From Larkinella terrae (lineage in GTDB: Bacteria > Bacteroidota > Bacteroidia > Cytophagales > Spirosomataceae), in assembly GCF_009668025.1 (NCBI RefSeq), contig NZ_WJXZ01000014.1, forward strand, positions 578,448 through 642,447: a DNA stretch of 64,000 nt, in the 5' to 3' direction. Positions 33,940-43,011 of the stretch are shown one piece after another. Position numbers and translations under genes: made by a program. The notes beneath the pieces were generated by a model, which saw nothing but the letters and a program-made list of their open reading frames with translations, was not told the DNA's origin and did no database searches. Each line of letters opens with the position of its first letter. The stretch's first letter is position 1.

Positions 33940-35739
33940 TCACCACCCCGGATTCTGACCGATTTCCGGGTTCAGCAGCCGGTCGTTTTCGGGGATGGGG
34001 TAGAGGTAATACTTCTCATCCCATTTGCGTGGAATGTTACTCAGCCAGGTCAGCTCGCCCGACGTATCGTTCGATAACCGCTGCGGATTGGGTACGCCGT
34101 TGACGGTTTCGGCCACGTTGATGTAAGTCACACCCGCCAGTTGCGTGGCCGGTTTTACCTTGTAGAACACCACATCGTTTTTGCCGTCTTCGTTCAAATC
34201 CATCGGTTTGTCGAGCGCCGGGACGTAGAAGCCGTTCCAGACCTGCTGCATCAGCTCACCGCGTTTCCAGCGAATCAGATCCGGAAACCGGAAGCCTTCC
34301 AGCGACAGTTCAATACCCCGCTCGCGCCGGATTTCCAGCAGCGCCGGGTCCGAAATACCGGGGAAATAATTGGCTTGCAGGTACGGATCAACCACCGTCG
34401 GTTTGGCCGTCAAACCACCCGTGATGCCCGCTCGTTTCCGCAGCGCTCCGATGGTTTTAACCCAGTCGGCGTCGGTAAAGGTACCGAGTTCGGCTTTAGC
34501 TTCCGCGTAGTTTAGCAAAATTTCGGCGTAGCGCATGATCGAAATCGAGTTGTCGTTCCGGGTGCCGCCGTCGTAATACGTATCGTCCAGTGACCATTTG
34601 ATCGGCATGTAACCGGTGTAGGTATACGAAAAAACCGGTGGGCCGGGCTCGACCGCGCCCCCGTTGATCCGGGTATAGCCCGGGGTCCGGATGGTTTGCA
34701 TCAGTCGTTTGTCGCGCCCTTTTACTTCCTCCGTAAAGGTCATGGTTTTGTAGGCCGGATTCGACGTAAAAGGCGTTCCGTCGAGGTTCAGATAGGTGTT
34801 GACAAACGTGCGGGTCAGGCTGACGCGGGCGCCGTACGTCGCACTCGTCCACCACCAGTTGGCGTCGTTGAAAACGCTCAGCGCCGGATCGACCACCGCC
34901 GACAGCATGATTTCGTTCGTCACCGGCGTTTTGTTGATGAACAGCTGGCGGTACGATTTATCGTTCCCACCGGCCTCGTTCAGCGTAAAACCGCCCTCTT
35001 TCATCACCGCATCCGCAGCGGCCACGGCTTCTGTCAGCCATTTTTCGGCGGTGCCTTCGAGCTTGTACGAGGTCTGGTATTTGCGGAACGTGCCTTCAAA
35101 CAGACAAACGCGGGATTTGAAACCCTGCGCAACCGATTTGGTGATCAGCGTACGCGAGTTGTCGGAAGTGGTGCGGATGTTTTGCGTCGCATAGTTCAGA
35201 TCGGCCAGCACCGAATCCATCACCATCGTGCGCGAATCCCGCCCCTTGAACAGGTCCTTGTCGGTCACGTCCATCGCCTTGTTGATCCAGGGGACGTTGC
35301 CGAACCGCTTCACTTTGTCGAAGTAAAACCAGGCTCTGAAAAACCGGGCCAGACCGATGTAATGCCGCCGAACGTCTACCGGAATGGCCGGATTGGTGGC
35401 GTTGGCAATAAAATAGTTGATGTTCCGCAGGGATGTCCACGACCAGCCGGAACTTTGGCGCGGGCCGTAAGCGCCGTCGCGAATGAAATCCGGTACCTGC
35501 GTCCGGGCCGCAAAATCGGCCATTTCGTCGCTCCGGATGATGTCGTTGGCCGTCGGCAACACCTGGTAGTTACCTGAACTGGTGGAGTTGTCGTAAAACG
35601 AGTTGGCGTATAATTCGAGGCCTTTTTCGCTACTGAAAACCGCATTTTTCGACGCGGTGGATTCCGGGATCTGTTCCAGTTCGCTGCATCCGGCAAAAAG
35701 CAGACCGGCCAGGAAAAGACTGATATGTTGTAATTTCAT
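33940..35739 (-). CDS. SusD/RagB surface lipoprotein
   Basis: A 599-residue SusD family protein, longer than the first copy. The lipobox is LLFAGC with C18 lipidated. FARFFRAWFYFDKVKRFGNV has a slightly divergent start here (reads LARFFRAWFYFDKVKRFGNV), followed by SIMRYAEILLNYAEAKAELG, ERGIELSLEGFRFPDLIRWK and a C-terminus ending IGQNPGW. It is coded 18 bases after SusC in the same direction and should form the lid of that transporter. Confidence 0.95.
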   Translation of the reverse strand: MKLQHISLFLAGLLFAGCSELEQIPESTASKNAVFSSEKGLELYANSFYDNSTSSGNYQVLPTANDIIRSDEMADFAARTQVPDFIRDGAYGPRQSSGWSWTSLRNINYFIANATNPAIPVDVRRHYIGLARFFRAWFYFDKVKRFGNVPWINKAMDVTDKDLFKGRDSRTMVMDSVLADLNYATQNIRTTSDNSRTLITKSVAQGFKSRVCLFEGTFRKYQTSYKLEGTAEKWLTEAVAAADAVMKEGGFTLNEAGGNDKSYRQLFINKTPVTNEIMLSAVVDPALSVFNDANWWWTSATYGARVSLTRTFVNTYLNLDGTPFTSNPAYKTMTFTEEVKGRDKRLMQTIRTPGYTRINGGAVEPGPPVFSYTYTGYMPIKWSLDDTYYDGGTRNDNSISIMRYAEILLNYAEAKAELGTFTDADWVKTIGALRKRAGITGGLTAKPTVVDPYLQANYFPGISDPALLEIRRERGIELSLEGFRFPDLIRWKRGELMQQVWNGFYVPALDKPMDLNEDGKNDVVFYKVKPATQLAGVTYINVAETVNGVPNPQRLSNDTSGELTWLSNIPRKWDEKYYLYPIPENDRLLNPEIGQNPGW

Positions 35740-35757
35740 TTCGTTGCTGATTTTAGG

Positions 35758-38700
35758 TTAGAAAGTAACGGACAAACCCATCGTGAAACTCTTCAAAATC
35801 GGGTAGTTGTGCCCATTTCCGCTGTTGCCGTCCGTCAATACGCGGTCGGATTGGGTGGCGCTTTCCACGTCCAGGTCTTTCGTGAGTTTGTAGAGCGACG
35901 CCCACGTCAGGAAATTTTCCGCCGACACAAAAACCCGGGCGCTCGTCATGCCCGCTTTGCTGATCAACAGTTTGGGCAGGTTATAGCCCAGTTGAATGTT
36001 TTTCAGCCGCAGATAGGCCAGACTCTGGAGGTATTTGGTTTGAGCCTGCGCCAGCTCACCCGCGCCGTTCTGGGCCACATAACCACGGTAACGGGGCAGA
36101 TACGCGTTCGGATTGTCTTCCGACCAGATGTTGCCCAGTTGCCAGGTCGGGATTTTGTTGTACGGCCGGTTATACTGACCCCAGAACGTTCCGGCTTCGG
36201 CACCCGGCCACCAGTCCTGTTTGCCCACGCCCTGCAGGAAAGCCGAGAAGAAGAAATTGTTCCAGTCGGCGCTCAGCATAATCCCGTAGGTATACCGGGG
36301 TGTTGAGTTCCCGATAATCGTCCGGTCGCCGGGTTTATCCACGGTATTGTCCCCCGGATCGATCACGCCGTCGCCGTTCAGGTCGCGGAATTTGATGTCG
36401 CCCGGCAACAACTGGTTCGTATTGGAAGCTTTGTACAGCGTTTGCTTGGCGGAGTTCTTGATGTCGTCGGCGGAGGTGAAATAACCGTCCGTTGTATATC
36501 CCCAGATTTCACCGACCGTCTGACCGGCGTAGTAGTCCGTCAGCCGCCGGTTCGGGTTGTTGAACTTATCGATTCGGGCCGTGTAATCCGCCATCGTCAG
36601 ACGAACTTCGTAACCGAACGGTTTCCCGCCCACATTGGCTTTGTCGCGCCAGGCCAAAACCGCTTCCCAGCCTTTGGTCGTCAAATCGGCGTAGTTCCCT
36701 TTCGGAACATCGGTTCCGAACACGGCGGGCAGCGTCATCCCGACCGTAAACATATCCGTTGTTTTCCGGATGTAGGCGTCGGCGTTCAGGGTCAGGCGGT
36801 TATTCAGCATGCCCAGGTCCAGCCCGAGGTCGGAAGTCGTGGAGGTTTCCCAGGTCAGTCCGTCCGGAATTACGCTCGGCTGACCGGTTCGCTGCGGTTT
36901 GATTCCGTTCAGGATTCGGCCGGATTGCGAGATCGAGAATTTCTCCTGGAAAGCGTAGGAAGCGATCGTCCCATTGCCCAGCGAACCGTACGAACCGCGA
37001 ATTTTCAATTCACTGATAAACTTCGGTGAAACTTTCCAGAACGATTCGTTCGTCACGCGCCAGCCCGCCGAAACCGAGGGGAAAAAGGCGTACCGCTGAC
37101 CCGCCGGAAACTTGGACGAACCATCATACCGGCCGTTGACTTCGAGCAGATACCGGTCTTTGAAACCGTAATTCAACCGGTAAAAACCGCCCACAATGGC
37201 CCAGGTTTCACGCCCGCCCGCGGTCGTAATGGCCTGACCTAAAGCGAGGTTGATGTCATCGGCATCTTCATAGATCAACCCGTTCCGAACGGCTTCCAAC
37301 CGGCGGTAATTCGACTGTTCGTAGTTGTAACCACCCAGCACTTTTACGTAATGATTCTCGTTGATTTTGGGCTCGTATTCGGCGTAGAGGTTCGTCGCCG
37401 TGTACAGCGTTTCGCGGAAAATATTCTGGAGGTCGTTGGTGTTGGTTCCGACGTATTCGATCACGCCCGGTTTCCGGCTATACGGCACCGGCACCCGCGT
37501 GCGGTACTCGTTATCGTCGGTGTTCTGAAACGTAAAGTTACCTTTTACCCGAAACTGGTCATTGAAAAAACTGGTGGCAAAGTCAACCGTGTTCCGGAAC
37601 ACGCGTTTGTCCATATCGATGCCGTTTTTGCCGTACCAGAAATCGCCAACGGTGTAAGCCGCTGAATACGAAAGGGTTCCGTCCGGGTTAAACATCGGAG
37701 CCATCGTGTGGCCTTCGTCCGAGATATTCCGCCAGATGCTGCCGCCTTCGCCGACGTTCAACGGGTTATGGTATTTCATGGACGAATAATCGGCGTTGTT
37801 CGAGACCTTCAGCCACGGAAACACCTGCACCGATCCTTTGGCCCGCAAACTGATGATCCGGTAATCATCCGAATTGTAGCGGAATAAACCGCCCTGGTTG
37901 TAATACCGCCCGGTGACGTAAAAATCGGCCTTTCCGCTGCTGCCCGAAACCGACAGATTGTGCTCGGTGGCGCTGGTATTTTTCTTGTAAAGTTCTTTGT
38001 ACCAGTCCGTATTTTCGTAATAAACGTACTCGCCCGAAGTCGGGTCGACAACGGTTTTGGGTAAACTCGGATCGCTGTTTCGTTTCTCGAGTTCGCTCAG
38101 ATACGCCGGTGAAAACCGCACGGTTTTGTTGACGTTCTGCGGAGTCTGCGAATAATCGTTCCAGGCCGACCAGCCTTCGTTGAACATCTTGGCGAACGTG
38201 TAGCCGTTCGTTACAAAATCCGGCACACTCGTCGGGCTTTTGATCGAATGGTTTACTGAGTAGGTAACGCTCGTTCGGTCTTTCGTCGGGCTTTTGGTGG
38301 TGATCAACACCACGCCAAACGCTCCCCGGGCGCCGTAAATGGCCGCCGATGCCGCGTCTTTCAGGACCGAAACCGAGGCTACGTCGTTCGGGTTCAGACG
38401 ACTCGGGTCGCCTTCCACACCGTCGATCAGCACCAGCGCGTTCCCGCCCTGACCAATCGAAGTCGTCCCCCGGATGTTATAGGCCGGTGACTGGATTGGT
38501 TTTCCGTCGCCCATTTTCAGGTTCAGGTTTGGGATCGTGCCCTGCAAACCCTGCGTCAGGTTCGGCAGCGAGCGGTTATCCAGCACTTCACTCGTTACCT
38601 GATCGACGGCACCGGTCAGGTTTACTTTTTTCTGCGTTCCGTACCCAACCACCACCACTTCATTCAGCGTTTTGGTATCCGGCTTCAGCGCAACGTTCAG

Positions 38701-39378
38701 GCTCGAACGGTTGCCGACCACAATTTCCTGCGACTCGTAACCCACAAAACTGAACACCAGCACGGCGTCGGTGGTCGGAACGGCGATCCGGTAAGAGCCG
38801 TCGGCGATGGTCGTGGTGCCTTTGGTTGTCCCTTTCAGCACCACACTGACGCCCGGAATCCCGTCGCCTTTCTCGCCGTCCGTCACGCGCCCTTCGACGG
38901 TGACATCCGCCACAGCTGCTTTTTCTGCGGGCGACGGAAGCAGGGGAGCCGCTACTGTTGTCCGGTCGAGTGGCAGGTTTGAGGATTGCATGGGCTGAAT
39001 CAGCGTCGATTCTTCCCGGCCGCGTAGCGTCTCTTTGTCGTCGCGTTCGCTGGTGATGATGAACGTGTTCTCGCGAATTTTTTTGTACCGCAAACCGCTG
39101 CCTTTGAGTAAGTTGTTCAGGTTTTTCTGCGCCGAAAAAGCCGGGTTTAACGCATGGGCCGGAGCGGTTTTTCCAACCATGAGTTTGTCTTCAAACACAA
39201 TTTCGACGTGGTACTGCTGTTGCAGATCAAGCAGGGCATTTTTGAGCTGAACCGTCATTTTCCGGTCAGCCGTCTGTTCCTTCTGCCGGGCGTAGGCAAG
39301 GGTCTGGCTGAAGCCGGAAACCAGACAACTGGTCAGCAACACCGCCAGCAGGCAAGCGTTTCGTACAGGGTTTTTCAT
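35758..39378 (-). CDS. SusC/RagA TonB-dependent receptor with STN domain
   Basis: About 1206 residues from ATG 39378, which puts the signal peptide MKNPVRNACLLAVLLTSC first (ATG 39399 would add seven residues). An STN domain (MTVQLKNALLDLQQQYHVEI) is followed by a carboxypeptidase-like regulatory domain (VTDGEKGDGIPGVSVVLKGT), the SusC motif LNEVVVVGYGTQKKVNLTGA, the plug (YNIRGTTSIGQGGNALVLID, SAAIYGARGAFGVVLIT) and the barrel ending in a terminal F. It forms a second surface-signalling uptake system with the FecR and sigma genes upstream. Ligand unknown. Confidence 0.96.
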   Translation of the reverse strand: MKNPVRNACLLAVLLTSCLVSGFSQTLAYARQKEQTADRKMTVQLKNALLDLQQQYHVEIVFEDKLMVGKTAPAHALNPAFSAQKNLNNLLKGSGLRYKKIRENTFIITSERDDKETLRGREESTLIQPMQSSNLPLDRTTVAAPLLPSPAEKAAVADVTVEGRVTDGEKGDGIPGVSVVLKGTTKGTTTIADGSYRIAVPTTDAVLVFSFVGYESQEIVVGNRSSLNVALKPDTKTLNEVVVVGYGTQKKVNLTGAVDQVTSEVLDNRSLPNLTQGLQGTIPNLNLKMGDGKPIQSPAYNIRGTTSIGQGGNALVLIDGVEGDPSRLNPNDVASVSVLKDAASAAIYGARGAFGVVLITTKSPTKDRTSVTYSVNHSIKSPTSVPDFVTNGYTFAKMFNEGWSAWNDYSQTPQNVNKTVRFSPAYLSELEKRNSDPSLPKTVVDPTSGEYVYYENTDWYKELYKKNTSATEHNLSVSGSSGKADFYVTGRYYNQGGLFRYNSDDYRIISLRAKGSVQVFPWLKVSNNADYSSMKYHNPLNVGEGGSIWRNISDEGHTMAPMFNPDGTLSYSAAYTVGDFWYGKNGIDMDKRVFRNTVDFATSFFNDQFRVKGNFTFQNTDDNEYRTRVPVPYSRKPGVIEYVGTNTNDLQNIFRETLYTATNLYAEYEPKINENHYVKVLGGYNYEQSNYRRLEAVRNGLIYEDADDINLALGQAITTAGGRETWAIVGGFYRLNYGFKDRYLLEVNGRYDGSSKFPAGQRYAFFPSVSAGWRVTNESFWKVSPKFISELKIRGSYGSLGNGTIASYAFQEKFSISQSGRILNGIKPQRTGQPSVIPDGLTWETSTTSDLGLDLGMLNNRLTLNADAYIRKTTDMFTVGMTLPAVFGTDVPKGNYADLTTKGWEAVLAWRDKANVGGKPFGYEVRLTMADYTARIDKFNNPNRRLTDYYAGQTVGEIWGYTTDGYFTSADDIKNSAKQTLYKASNTNQLLPGDIKFRDLNGDGVIDPGDNTVDKPGDRTIIGNSTPRYTYGIMLSADWNNFFFSAFLQGVGKQDWWPGAEAGTFWGQYNRPYNKIPTWQLGNIWSEDNPNAYLPRYRGYVAQNGAGELAQAQTKYLQSLAYLRLKNIQLGYNLPKLLISKAGMTSARVFVSAENFLTWASLYKLTKDLDVESATQSDRVLTDGNSGNGHNYPILKSFTMGLSVTF

Positions 39379-39406
39379 AGAGATTTGGATAGAAAGCATC
39401 GGTGAA

Positions 39407-40405
39407 TTAGTTTTTTAGTAAAATGACATCGCCATTTTGTTCGGCTTTTAGGTTGAATACTTCGGTTAAAATCTGGAGAAGTTCGTCGGCGTTTTGCGCT
39501 TTGAAGCTGCCGGAAACCGTCCGTTGCGCCAGCACGCCGTCGGTAACGACGATTTTAACGCCAAAATTTTCGCGAATCAGGTAGCAGACTTCCCAAAGGG
39601 ACGTTTCGTCGAACACAAACCGGTGTTCTCTGGAGCGCGACCGGGCCGGGGGCGGAGTCAGTTGCCGAAGGTGAATTTTTCCCTGCGGGTTGACCGTCAG
39701 CAGTTCGCCCGGTTTCATCAGCACCTGCCGTTTTTGGGCGCCATCGGCGTAATCGATCCGGATTTTTCCCCGGTTCAGCACCACATTCGTTCCCTGCTTT
39801 CGGGCGTAAACCGTAAATTCGGTTCCGAGCACTTCCACCTGAAACTGATCCGAAGTCTTGACAATAAATCGCTGGTGATCAGGGCGGTGGGTGACGTCGA
39901 AGGCGGCCTCGCCGGTCAGCAGAACCTGCCGGGCGTTTCCCCGGAAACCAAAACGCGGGATTTGCAACCGCGAGTTGGCATTTAACGAAACCCGGCTGCC
40001 GTCGCTTAGAGTAAGGGCCAGATTCTGACCGGCCAGCGTCTGGTACGTGCGGTACAGAAAAACGGTTTTCAACGGACTCAGGCCGATTCCCAGAACGATC
40101 AAGACCACGGCTGCCGCCAGAATCCCAAACAACGGAAAGAGCGGTTTTGGGCTGGGCGCGGGTTCTTCTGCATCGGTGGGCAACGGAGTGTCGATCCGGG
40201 CAATACGCTGGTTCAATTTTTCAAACGCAGCTTCCGAATCCGGGCCGTATTGCAGCGATTGCGTTTCCCATTCCAGCAGCCATTCGTGAAAAGTCGCGAG
40301 ATTCGCCGGATTCTTCAGCCAGTCTTCCACCGTTTGCCGTTCGAGGGGATTGGCCTGCCCGGCCAGGTACATGAAGAGCGTCTGCTTCGCCAAGGAATGC
40401 TTCAT
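39407..40405 (-). CDS. FecR-type anti-sigma regulator
   Basis: A 332-residue single-pass membrane protein. The N-terminal cytosolic part is helical (FMYLAGQANPLERQTVEDWL), the membrane helix lies at about 90-110, and the periplasmic FecR domain contains LTLSDGSRVSLNANSRLQIP, VLLTGEAAFDV, FQVEVLGTEFTV and a C-terminal VSGSFKAQNADELLQIL segment. It lies between the ECF sigma gene (45 bases upstream) and the SusC gene (28 bases downstream), and should relay the receptor signal to that sigma factor. Confidence 0.93.
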   Translation of the reverse strand: MKHSLAKQTLFMYLAGQANPLERQTVEDWLKNPANLATFHEWLLEWETQSLQYGPDSEAAFEKLNQRIARIDTPLPTDAEEPAPSPKPLFPLFGILAAAVVLIVLGIGLSPLKTVFLYRTYQTLAGQNLALTLSDGSRVSLNANSRLQIPRFGFRGNARQVLLTGEAAFDVTHRPDHQRFIVKTSDQFQVEVLGTEFTVYARKQGTNVVLNRGKIRIDYADGAQKRQVLMKPGELLTVNPQGKIHLRQLTPPPARSRSREHRFVFDETSLWEVCYLIRENFGVKIVVTDGVLAQRTVSGSFKAQNADELLQILTEVFNLKAEQNGDVILLKN

Positions 40406-40450
40406 CTTCGATAAAGTTTGAGGATTAGACTCAGAGACAATCAGTTCCCC

Positions 40451-41122
40451 TTAGTTGGGCAGCAAAAAAGAGAGCAGTAAAACCGCCAGTTGCCACTCGC
40501 CCCGCAGCGAAAGCCGCAGGTGTTTGAGGGCTTTGGACATATGGACCTCGACGGTGCGAGCCGAAATTTGGAGCTCGTCGGCGATTTCTTCGTATTTCTT
40601 ATTCTCAAACCGGCTTAACAGAAAAACCCGTCGGCATTGCGACGGCAACTGGCCGATGGCGTTGTTAACCGTTAGAAACAGGTTGTTGAAATGCACCTCC
40701 GCATCGGGCTGCAACTGCGGATTGGTTAGCAGATGTTCCGTTGTGCTTTCGATGGAATCGGTTTTGCCGAATTCTTTACGCAGATATGTATACGCTTCGT
40801 TCCGAACCGCCGTGAAGAGGTAGCTGATGAAGGAGGTGCGGATTTTGAGGTGCGCTTCGGTACGGTAAAACTGGTAAAAAACTTCGCTCACCAGGTCCTC
40901 GGCAATTTGCCGGGAATACACAAACCGCACCGCGTGGCTGCACAGGGGCGCGTAATAATGACGGAAAAGCAGTTCAAACCCTTTGCGCGGTTCGCTCTCG
41001 AAGGTTTTTCGGAGGAACGTCTCGCTGTCAAAAACCGATACTGCCGGTTGTTCTTCCGTTTCGGATCGGAAGGGCAGCGGGTCAATGGAAGAGAGTGGAT
41101 AGTGCAAGGTAGAGTTGATCAT
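40451..41122 (-). CDS. ECF RNA polymerase sigma factor, FecI-like
   Basis: About 223 residues from ATG 41122; a TTG at 41149 would give nine more and is less likely. Region 2 reads FELLFRHYYAPLCSHAVRFV with IAEDLVSEVFYQFYR; region 4 has LPSQCRRVFLLSRFENKKYE and ISARTVEVHMSKALKHLRLS. It resembles the Bacteroidota 'sigma-70 family, ECF' group that pairs with FecR. It heads the second uptake locus and is transcribed toward the first one. Confidence 0.92.
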   Translation of the reverse strand: MINSTLHYPLSSIDPLPFRSETEEQPAVSVFDSETFLRKTFESEPRKGFELLFRHYYAPLCSHAVRFVYSRQIAEDLVSEVFYQFYRTEAHLKIRTSFISYLFTAVRNEAYTYLRKEFGKTDSIESTTEHLLTNPQLQPDAEVHFNNLFLTVNNAIGQLPSQCRRVFLLSRFENKKYEEIADELQISARTVEVHMSKALKHLRLSLRGEWQLAVLLLSFLLPN

Positions 41123-41481
41123 TGCGTCGATGAAATTAAAACAAAACAAAGACTTTTTAAAACTATTTTACCCTTAGTCCTTTTGAAGGTTTTTTGTAAA
41201 AAAAGTCTAAACCGGTTTTATTGAGCCAATTACAGAGCTGATTTGGTAACTTTCGTTATACTAAAAATAACTATAACAATAGTTTTTCGCCAAAAAAGCC
41301 AGAAACGAAGACGAAGGGTTGCGGATTGTGAGCGTTTGCGCCTGTTCAAAGGTGCGGCTTCAAGTTGGCTGCGAAGAAAGGGGATTATTGGTTTTTCCTT
41401 ATGCGAAGGCGCGTTATCAAATTGTGATTTTGACCGGCGAAATGGTTAAAAAAGGATAACGTAAAATCGTGCCCACGGACG
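41123..41481. other. Gene-free stretch upstream of the second sigma gene
   Basis: About 360 bases between the sigma gene start and the dtd stop, both on the minus strand. It is AT-rich with a possible weak hairpin, AGACTTTTT (41150-41158) with AAAAAGTCT (41200-41208), in the sigma leader. I find no exact TAnnTTTG with a -33 partner on the minus strand. A 68-codon frame at 41243-41449 has no ribosome site, no recognisable domain and unlikely codon use, so I do not call it. Confidence 0.3.
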
Positions 41482-41934
41482 TTAGATGCGGTTTTTGGAA
41501 TCGATGACGATCGTGACCGGGCCGTCGTTGATCAGGGCTACTTTCATATCCGCGCCGAATTCGCCGGTTTCGATCGGTTTGCCGAGGTCGACGGAAAGCT
41601 GCTGAATCATCTGTTCGTACAGCGGGATGGCAACCTCCGGGCGGGCCGCGTCGATGAACGAGGGGCGGTTACCCTTTTTGGTGCTGGCGTGCAGCGTAAA
41701 CTGGCTGATGAGCAAAATTGAACCATCAACGGTTTTCAGGTCCAGGTTCATTTTCCCTTCGGCATCCCCAAAAATGCGCATGCCGACAATTTTTTTGCTC
41801 AGCCAGTCGAGGTCTTCGCGGGTGTCGGTGTGCGTAATTCCGAGCAGAACAAGAAAACCGGTGTTAATCCGGCCTTTAACCCGCCCGTCGATGGTGACGG
41901 ACGCTTCAGAAACGCGTTGAATGACTGCAATCAC
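41482..41934 (-). CDS. dtd: D-aminoacyl-tRNA deacylase
   Basis: Removes D-amino acids (and glycine mis-charged on tRNA-Ala) from tRNAs; cytosolic homodimer. The 150-residue length is exact for the family. It opens MIAVIQRVSEASVTIDG, and both catalytic motifs are present: LLISQFTLHA (SQxTL) and NDGPVTIVID near the C-terminus (the NxGPVT motif). The start codon is GTG, chosen because the family consensus begins there. No operon partner is obvious. Confidence 0.95.
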   Translation of the reverse strand: MIAVIQRVSEASVTIDGRVKGRINTGFLVLLGITHTDTREDLDWLSKKIVGMRIFGDAEGKMNLDLKTVDGSILLISQFTLHASTKKGNRPSFIDAARPEVAIPLYEQMIQQLSVDLGKPIETGEFGADMKVALINDGPVTIVIDSKNRI

Positions 41935-41999
41935 AGGGTAAATGGAAAATGATAAAACCGTTGACCAAATAAAGAAATTTTTCGGTCCATTTCCTCCCT

Positions 42000-42875
42000 T
42001 TAGTGACGCGGTTTTCGGTTTAATTCACGCTCCAGATCACTTTCCCCGGTGTCGGAATTTGCACTTTTCGCGGGAACAACGGGTTGGAAACTTAGTTGTG
42101 CTTTTTCGCCCGGCGTTTCCTTTTTCACCTTCTTCTCGTTACTTACCTGCCGGGGTTCAACGGCTGGAGAAACCGGCTGCGGTTTTGCTTTTTCCTCGCT
42201 TACCAGTAATGAATCCGGTTTTACGGGAGCCGGTGCGGGCAGGGGCAACGGTTCACTGGGCTTCGTTTGGGCGAGCGATGGTTTCCTGGGCAAAATACGT
42301 ACGGGCGTTGTCGGGATCACTGGGTCGGGCTCAGCCGATTTTTTCTCCAGAGCCGCTACGAGATCGCTGGGTTTGCTGGAAAAAAGATAGGCCAATCCGA
42401 CCAGCAGGAGCAAAACCGGGGCAACAATCCACCGCTTCGACGTCCATTTTCGGGTACTTTGCCCAAATAAAGTAATGGTGGTTTTCGAATCCGCCGTTTG
42501 GGCCGTCAGGTTGCCAATGTGGCATTCCGCCCAATCCGGCGAATAGCGCAGGTAGACCTGCGACTGCTCGGGCGAAAAGTTAAAAGTAAGATGGGCTTTG
42601 AACGTGGATCGCAGGTCGGCCGCCAGCTGAAAATAAACCGGTGCGTCGGAACGGAGCGTCAGCGGTATGTGATGGTCTTGTGAATCAATCTTCAGGATCA
42701 GGTAGCTGCACTCGCCGGGAATGGTTCTCGGTAAAACCAGCGTTTGCTCGGGAACGCCCCGCCAGGAATCCGGCGTGAGCCGAATCGTTTTTACCGGCCA
42801 GGGTGACTTGCCCGGCTCCGATGCCGGTACATGGTCGTTTGGTCCGCTTAACCCGCTATTCGTCTGCTCGTTCAT
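42000..42875 (-). CDS. Unrecognised single-pass membrane protein
   Basis: A 291-residue protein I do not recognise. Residues 1-145 have a soluble, strand-rich N-terminal domain (RLTPDSWRGVPEQTLVLPRT, YSPDWAECHIGNL), then a membrane helix at about 149-166 (WIVAPVLLLLVGLAYLF) and a Pro/Lys-rich, disordered C-terminal tail of 120 residues. With no signal peptide, the N-terminal domain would be cytosolic and the tail periplasmic. This soluble-helix-proline tail layout recalls the proteins at 54560 and 56201 but without sequence similarity that I can see. Confidence 0.6.
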   Translation of the reverse strand: MNEQTNSGLSGPNDHVPASEPGKSPWPVKTIRLTPDSWRGVPEQTLVLPRTIPGECSYLILKIDSQDHHIPLTLRSDAPVYFQLAADLRSTFKAHLTFNFSPEQSQVYLRYSPDWAECHIGNLTAQTADSKTTITLFGQSTRKWTSKRWIVAPVLLLLVGLAYLFSSKPSDLVAALEKKSAEPDPVIPTTPVRILPRKPSLAQTKPSEPLPLPAPAPVKPDSLLVSEEKAKPQPVSPAVEPRQVSNEKKVKKETPGEKAQLSFQPVVPAKSANSDTGESDLERELNRKPRH

Positions 42876-43011
42876 GGTTCTTGCTGGTTGGGATTTTCAA
42901 CATGAACACCCTGCTTCGCCTGCCTTTAGCAGCGATCAGTCTGCGACTAAGCCCCAGACTCAATCATTGACTGATAATTCAATCGTATAAACTCAATTTT
43001 TATGCCTATCG

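Noticed and set aside
41243-41449. 68-codon open frame upstream of the sigma gene
   Set aside because: Arg/Lys/Cys-rich random-looking product on the strand opposite its neighbours, no start context.
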